In this document: piece by piece, positions 59,714 to 64,000 of the stretch
Position numbering within the stretch: position 1 is the first letter of the stretch
Layout of the letters: every line of letters starts with the position of its first letter
Assembly: GCA_937949995.1 (NCBI GenBank)
Contig: CALFEO010000025.1
Span: forward strand, 51,766 to 115,765
DNA from: an uncultured bacterium
GTDB taxonomy: Bacteria > Patescibacteriota > Patescibacteriia > 2-12-FULL-60-25
DNA length: 64,000 bases
Direction of reading: 5' to 3'
Program-made: the position numbers and the translations under genes
Notes under the pieces: model-generated
Databases searched by the model: none
Told to the model about the DNA's origin: nothing
Seen by the model: the letters and a program-made list of their open reading frames with translations, nothing else

Positions 59714-59740
59714 ATCAGCTCTTTATGGGCTGATTTTTAT
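59714..59740 (+). terminator. terminator between ftsA and ftsZ
   Basis: Stem ATCAGCTC/GGGCTGAT (one G-T pair), loop TTTAT, then TTTTAT. Confidence 0.75.
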
Positions 59741-59872
59741 TGTGGATAACTTGCCGTATTTTTGCCTAAATTCACCTTGACGCATGTCAGGCGGATGGGT
59801 AAGCTCATTACACATAAAGAGCAATTTTTTAGCTCAACAGACAATACTTTGTCTAATAATGTTACTCATTAT

Positions 59873-61225
59873 ATGCCAGAATTCAATCCAGATATCGAAA
59901 CATCAGCCAAAATAAAAGTAATCGGTGTTGGCGGATCCGGCGGGTCGGCTGTTAACCGTATGATTCAGGCCAAAATACGCGGAGTCGAATTCATGGTTAT
60001 GAATACCGATGTACAAGCTTTGCATGTATCCATGGCCAATAAAAAAATTCAGTTGGGCAAAAACATTTCTCGCGGTTTGGGCGCGGGCATGGATCCGGAG
60101 ATTGGAGCCAAAGCCGCCGAAGAAAGTTCCGACGAAATCCGCGAAGCCATCAAAGGCGCCAATATGGTTTTTATCACCAGCGGTCTCGGAGGCGGTACCG
60201 GCTCGGGCGCCGCTCCCAAGGTTGCCGAAATCTCACGCGAGCTGGGCATATTAACCGTTGCCGTTGTTACTCGTCCGTTTCAATTCGAGGGCTACCAGCG
60301 CAAAATGATTGCCGATGCCGCTCACGGCAGACTCTCCGAACAAGTCGATACCATAATTACCATTCCCAATGATCGCATTTTGGATATCATCGATCGCAAA
60401 ACTTCCATTATCGACGCTTTTGAAATTGTTGACGATGTCTTACGCCAAGGTGTTCAAGGCATTTCCGACATCATCTCCATTCCGGGTCTCATCAATGTTG
60501 ATTTCGCGGATGTCAGTTCCATTATGAAAGACAGAGGTTCGGCTTTAATGGGCATCGGCAAAGGCACCGGCGAAAACCGTGTTGTGGATGCCGCCAAATC
60601 CGCCATAGCCTCACCCCTGCTCGAAACTTCCATAGACGGTGCCAAAGGCATATTGTTTACGGTTACCGGAGGAGTCAATCTAAGCATGCACGAAATCAGC
60701 GAAGCCGCCAAAGTCATCAATGACGCCGCCGATAAACAAGCTAAGATTATTTTTGGCGCCATTTTGGATGAGAGCATGAAAGACGAAGTCAAATTTACGG
60801 TTATCGCCACCGGCTTTGACGATCGTCCGGTTGCTCCGCAACGCTCCGTAATCGCCGGCGGCGCTTACATGCCCGATCAGCCGATTGAAAAGGTAAACTT
60901 CCAAAGGCCGGTTCCGCAAACTCAACAGCCCGTCAGTCATTTTACCGAGGCGAAATATTCCGATAATGTTGAGCCTGTTAAAGAAAGGCAATTCGCGGAG
61001 CCTCCGCAACAGCCAATGCCTCAGCCTCAACAACCGGTTTTTGAACCGCAAAAAGATGCGCGTCCCGCTCAACATCAACCCCACATTCAACCTCCTACCT
61101 ACGCTCCGGTTGCCAAAGAACCTCCCAAACCCCAAGCTCCGGCGCGCGTCCCGGCCGAAAAAGAAAAAGCCGACGATGATGATATCGCCGATATCCCCGC
61201 CTGGTTCCGTAAGAAGATGATGTAA
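59873..61225 (+). CDS. ftsZ: cell division protein FtsZ
   Basis: Tubulin-like GTPase forming the division ring. 450 residues from ATG 59873 (MPEFNPDIETSAKIKVIGVGGSGG as the first segment, quoted in part KIKVIGVGGSGG); the frame is open further up but that part overlaps the promoter-like TTGACG/TAAGCT region. The GTP tubulin signature GGGTGSGAAP (~103-112) and the T7 loop NVDFADVSSIM are present. A long Pro/Gln-rich linker (~330-435) leads to the C-terminal peptide DIPAWFRKK that binds FtsA. No sign of divergence. Confidence 0.96.
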   Translation: MPEFNPDIETSAKIKVIGVGGSGGSAVNRMIQAKIRGVEFMVMNTDVQALHVSMANKKIQLGKNISRGLGAGMDPEIGAKAAEESSDEIREAIKGANMVFITSGLGGGTGSGAAPKVAEISRELGILTVAVVTRPFQFEGYQRKMIADAAHGRLSEQVDTIITIPNDRILDIIDRKTSIIDAFEIVDDVLRQGVQGISDIISIPGLINVDFADVSSIMKDRGSALMGIGKGTGENRVVDAAKSAIASPLLETSIDGAKGILFTVTGGVNLSMHEISEAAKVINDAADKQAKIIFGAILDESMKDEVKFTVIATGFDDRPVAPQRSVIAGGAYMPDQPIEKVNFQRPVPQTQQPVSHFTEAKYSDNVEPVKERQFAEPPQQPMPQPQQPVFEPQKDARPAQHQPHIQPPTYAPVAKEPPKPQAPARVPAEKEKADDDDIADIPAWFRKKMM

Positions 61226-61421
61226 CAAGAGGAGAATCACCAATAACCAACAAAACAATCACCAATTAATAATCGAATGCAAATAATAAAATAACTCAAT
61301 AGTGAACAATATTGTGTACAATAGCATTCACGATGTTCATTTTTGTGAGTCAATTGGATATGCTATTATTTTTTTTAGTTATTGATTATTGGTATTTGGT
61401 GATTGGGTTATTCTCCGGTTT

Positions 61422-61889
61422 ATGCATTGCCCCGTTTGCGGACACAGTGATACAAAAGTTGTTGACTCCCGTTTATCCGGAGATGGTATTTCAATTCGCC
61501 GCCGGCGCATGTGCGAAGCTTGTGAATACCGTTTTTCCACGGTCGAAGAAATCGCCCTGCTCGATATCGCGGTTATCAAACGCGACGGCCGGCGCGAGCT
61601 TTACAACCGCGAAAAACTGACTTCCGGTTTGCGCAAATCTTTGGAAAAACGCTCTTACACCGAGGATGATTTCCGCGGACTGATCCATCATATCGAGCGC
61701 GATATCGCCAAAAAAGGCGCCTCCGAAATTACAAGCTCGGCCATCGGCGAAATCATCATGCATCATTTGCGCAATTTTGATAAAATAGCCTACATCCGCT
61801 ATGCCTCCGTCTACCGCGCTTTCGAGGACGTGCAAACTTTTCAAAAAACTTTAGACGAACTCCGCGCCAAAAACAAGCGCAAAAAATAA
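61422..61889 (+). CDS. nrdR: transcriptional repressor NrdR
   Basis: Regulates ribonucleotide reductase genes. 155 residues. ATG 61422 begins at the zinc ribbon (MHCPVCGHSDTKVVDSR, with CxxC at 3-6 and CEAC at ~31-34); an upstream in-frame extension is repeat-like and rejected. The ATP-cone domain (~46-135) has VIKRDGRRELYNREKL and IRYASVYRAFEDV. An extended -10-like TGCTATTAT lies about 50 bases upstream. No nrd genes or NrdR boxes were recognised in this window. Confidence 0.94.
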   Translation: MHCPVCGHSDTKVVDSRLSGDGISIRRRRMCEACEYRFSTVEEIALLDIAVIKRDGRRELYNREKLTSGLRKSLEKRSYTEDDFRGLIHHIERDIAKKGASEITSSAIGEIIMHHLRNFDKIAYIRYASVYRAFEDVQTFQKTLDELRAKNKRKK

Positions 61890-61937
61890 CCGCTGTTTTT
61901 TTTACCAAAAATCACCATCTACCAGCTTACGACTAAG

Positions 61938-62150
61938 GTTCATCAAGGGCAACGAAATCCGTTCATCAAGAATAAAGTCTAAAGTTCGTCAGGAGTTCAT
62001 CCCACTACGCCTAAACGGCTTCGCGGGACAGGTAAAGTTGAAAGTCTAAAGTTTATCAAGAGTTACTCATGCTTCTCTTGATGAACTTTAAACTTGATGA
62101 ACTTGTTACTTGGTGGGATGAACTTTAGACTTGAAAAACTTGTACCTTAT
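61938..62150. repeat. hairpin repeat array with inverted 'cccactacgc' module
   Basis: Contains the inverse of the CCTGTCCCGCGTAGC module (TCCCACTACGC...GCGGGACAGG, 61999-62031) and a near copy of the 52-base hairpin (62040-62095, same loop). Confidence 0.8.
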
Positions 62151-62175
62151 CAACCGCTGAACTCGTTATGAACAG

Positions 62176-62220
62176 CCCGCCACGTCGAACTTGTCAGGTC
62201 GGATGACCTGATGACGGGGT
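62176..62220. repeat. 'gtcaggtcggatgacctgatgac' hairpin module
   Basis: Same core as 33219-33260. It is followed by a 'acaagttacatgttat' array and the GGGATCCCGCCCGGAGGCGGG segment up to the next promoter. Confidence 0.65.
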
Positions 62221-62349
62221 TATAAACGTTAGGAACGTTATGACCGTTACGACTGATTGTCCGTTTGCTGCAAGTTACATGTTATCCCGCACCAATTAAT
62301 AATATAGTAACGGGATCCCGCCCGGAGGCGGGACAAGTTGCATGCTACA

Positions 62350-62358
62350 TGCTACAAT
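62350..62358 (+). promoter_or_regulatory. extended -10 promoter, nearly leaderless
   Basis: TGCTACAAT ends nine bases ahead of ATG 62368. No -35 match. Confidence 0.5.
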
Positions 62359-62367
62359 ATCCCCATT

Positions 62368-64000
62368 ATGTCAGAGATGCCAAATTTTTCCGCGCCCATC
62401 GCGGAACGAGCTCCTAAAAAAGCCATCGAAATCAATCCAGAATCAGTTAAAATTTTGGGAATAGAAATTCCGCGCAACCCCGAACCCGGCGTGCGCGTCC
62501 CTCCGGCCGAGCGTTTCACTGCTTTTACGGAAGATGAATTTTCGTTGGAACTGCTCAGAACTATCGCCAAGACGGTTAAGCTTGATCAACCATTACTGCT
62601 CGAGGGCGAGGCCGCGGTTGGCAAATCCTACACTATCGAATATCTGGCTCATCTCGCCGGGCGCGAGGTTTATCGCATGTCTTTAAACGGCCAAACCGAT
62701 ACCACGGATCTGATCGGTAAATGGGTGCCGCGCACCGAAGGCTTGCGCAAGCGCGTCACAACTCTGCTCGATAATCCAAACAAATGCCAAAGCCACGAGG
62801 CCCGAGCTCTCATCGAGTCCAAAAAAGTAGCAGCAACCGCCGAAGCGCAAACCGAAGCCAAAGCCAAAGGAGCCGGCAAAAATGTTTACGAGGGTTTTGA
62901 ACGCGCCGAGATGGAAGAAATTTGCCGTTTGGAAGGCATCGAAGTACCGGAAGGGGATTGGGCTTGGCAGGATGGTGATATTCCCAAGCAAATGAAAAAC
63001 GGCGCTTGGTCGGTTTTGGACGAGGTCAACACCTGCGAACCGCAAATACTCGTCCGCCTGAATGCTCTGCTCGAGCGCGGAGGTCAGCTTGTCTTATCCG
63101 AGGACGGCTCCAAGGTTGTTGATCGGCACCCGGATTTCCGCTTGTTTGCCACTGTCAATCCTCCCGGAGGCAGATACAAGGGTCGCATTCCGCTTTCGGC
63201 CGAATGGATCTCGCGCTGGAATTATCAAAACGCAGGGGAATTGCCCAAAGAAATCCGCGCCGCGCGTTTGGCGGCGCAATTCGGAGTACCTCAAAAACCG
63301 GTTGAACTCGGCAAACTCAAACCATCCGCGCCCGAATCTTTGGCATCAGCCGAACTCGTCGAACTGTACGGCTCCGAATGGGTGGCTGATTTATGCGCCA
63401 AATATTCCGAATTCGCAGAGAAAGCCAAAGAAATGCTTTTGGCGGGCGAAATTGGCAAAGATCAAAAACAAGTTTTTGATTTCGATCAGCGCGACGACGG
63501 CCGTTTTAAGGAATATATTTTAGCTTTTCACGAATCCGGACAAATGAACAAAGTCATCCGCGAAGCCATAGAGTTTATCATGATCAACAAAATCAAATCC
63601 GCGGCCGACCGCAAAAAACTGCGGGATGTGGCTTTCCTGCTTATCAAGATCGAAGAGCCGAAACCGCGCATGTTTAAAATTATTAAACAAGCTGAAGAGT
63701 CTGAAGTTGATCCGGATCTTGAAGCTGAAGAACTGCAAAGACTCATCAACGAAGTCTTGGATGAGGATTTACCGCCCGGGCACGCCGACTTATTGTTGGG
63801 CAAGGATTCCGACGCCAAAGCTGAACTCTCCCCCGAACTCCTTGCCATCATGGAACACGAACAACAAAAACTCCATGATTTCTTCGGCCGTGATATCGAA
63901 GTCCCTCCTTTGCCCGAGGGCATAACAGCAGAGCAAGTCCAAGCTTGGGAAGCTCAACATCTCAAACTCCACTACCTCCCTCTCATTGACATGAGTAAAG
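62368..64000 (+). CDS. MoxR/AAA_5-type AAA+ ATPase, 3' end beyond window
   Basis: 544 residues are visible with no stop. Walker A GEAAVGKS at ~80-87, Walker B VLDEVN at ~216-221, and the sensor-1 stretch FRLFATVNPPGGR (~255-267) place it in the dynein-related AAA_5/MoxR group. These ATPases remodel protein complexes and often work with a von Willebrand factor A protein encoded nearby, which here would lie beyond the window. A helical insert rich in Ala/Glu/Lys (residues ~155-185) interrupts the Walker A-B interval. The C-terminal part seen is mostly charged helix. The start is set by the -10 box nine bases upstream. Confidence 0.8.
   Translation, partial: MSEMPNFSAPIAERAPKKAIEINPESVKILGIEIPRNPEPGVRVPPAERFTAFTEDEFSLELLRTIAKTVKLDQPLLLEGEAAVGKSYTIEYLAHLAGREVYRMSLNGQTDTTDLIGKWVPRTEGLRKRVTTLLDNPNKCQSHEARALIESKKVAATAEAQTEAKAKGAGKNVYEGFERAEMEEICRLEGIEVPEGDWAWQDGDIPKQMKNGAWSVLDEVNTCEPQILVRLNALLERGGQLVLSEDGSKVVDRHPDFRLFATVNPPGGRYKGRIPLSAEWISRWNYQNAGELPKEIRAARLAAQFGVPQKPVELGKLKPSAPESLASAELVELYGSEWVADLCAKYSEFAEKAKEMLLAGEIGKDQKQVFDFDQRDDGRFKEYILAFHESGQMNKVIREAIEFIMINKIKSAADRKKLRDVAFLLIKIEEPKPRMFKIIKQAEESEVDPDLEAEELQRLINEVLDEDLPPGHADLLLGKDSDAKAELSPELLAIMEHEQQKLHDFFGRDIEVPPLPEGITAEQVQAWEAQHLKLHYLPLIDMSK

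Noticed and set aside
59762..59872. N-terminal extension of FtsZ
   Set aside because: Contains promoter-like hexamers and no family similarity; ATG 59873 gives the normal start.

Overview
The window looks like chromosome from a Candidate Phyla Radiation (Patescibacteria) bacterium. The case rests on a compact informational core (secE-nusG-rplK...rplA, rplY, rpsU, hisS, gyrB), a double-length ThyX, two-helix pilin-like proteins of the Mbov_0395/TrbC type fused to very large ectodomains, many proteins with one membrane anchor, few Shine-Dalgarno sites, and intergenic spacers filled with short repeated 'words'. The lineage is inferred from gene content, not from a marker-gene search. TGA is a normal stop here (ybeY, dgkA, ftsA and the MFS gene all end in TGA at the expected length), so the genetic code is standard. 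I see no rRNA, tRNA, CRISPR array, integrase or transposase.

Layout. 1-7.6 kb, minus strand: thymidylate kinase (cut by the left edge), tandem ThyX, dUTPase and a P-loop nucleotide kinase form a dTTP-supply group; upstream of them lies secE-nusG-rplK-(membrane protein)-rplA. One small plus-strand unknown (746-1102) sits inside. 8-20 kb, plus strand: an Old Yellow Enzyme/FadH-type reductase, a 1271-residue secreted beta-helix protein, a lipoprotein, a MazG-like pyrophosphohydrolase, a HAD phosphatase, a membrane glycosyltransferase split by an in-frame TGA, two half-size ferritin-like proteins, galU, and a PemK/MazF-type gene also broken by an in-frame TGA. 20.9-27.3 kb: a DUF4230 protein, an MFS exporter behind what looks like a leader-peptide attenuator, a CrtI-family oxidoreductase, gyrB, and a ~390-nt highly structured RNA of unrecognised family with its own promoter and terminator. 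27.7-40.7 kb: histidine phosphatase, rodA, rplY, a DUF3048 protein, murA, prmC, membrane unknowns, lepB, hisS, rpsU and a YqeY-like protein. 40.8-57.6 kb: a surface-structure locus with three pilin-like genes in a row, the third encoding 3774 residues, followed by three single-membrane-span proteins. 57.6-64 kb: ybeY-dgkA-ftsA, ftsZ, nrdR and an AAA ATPase cut by the right edge.

Together the genes cover dTTP synthesis, translation and secretion, peptidoglycan synthesis and division (murA, rodA, ftsA, ftsZ, lepB) and a large investment in cell-surface proteins, as expected of a host-attached ultrasmall bacterium. Points most worth a second look are the structured RNA upstream of gyrB, the predicted attenuator before the MFS gene, the pilin/giant-protein locus, the two UGA-interrupted genes, apparently leaderless extended -10 promoters, and several families of dispersed palindromic repeats.
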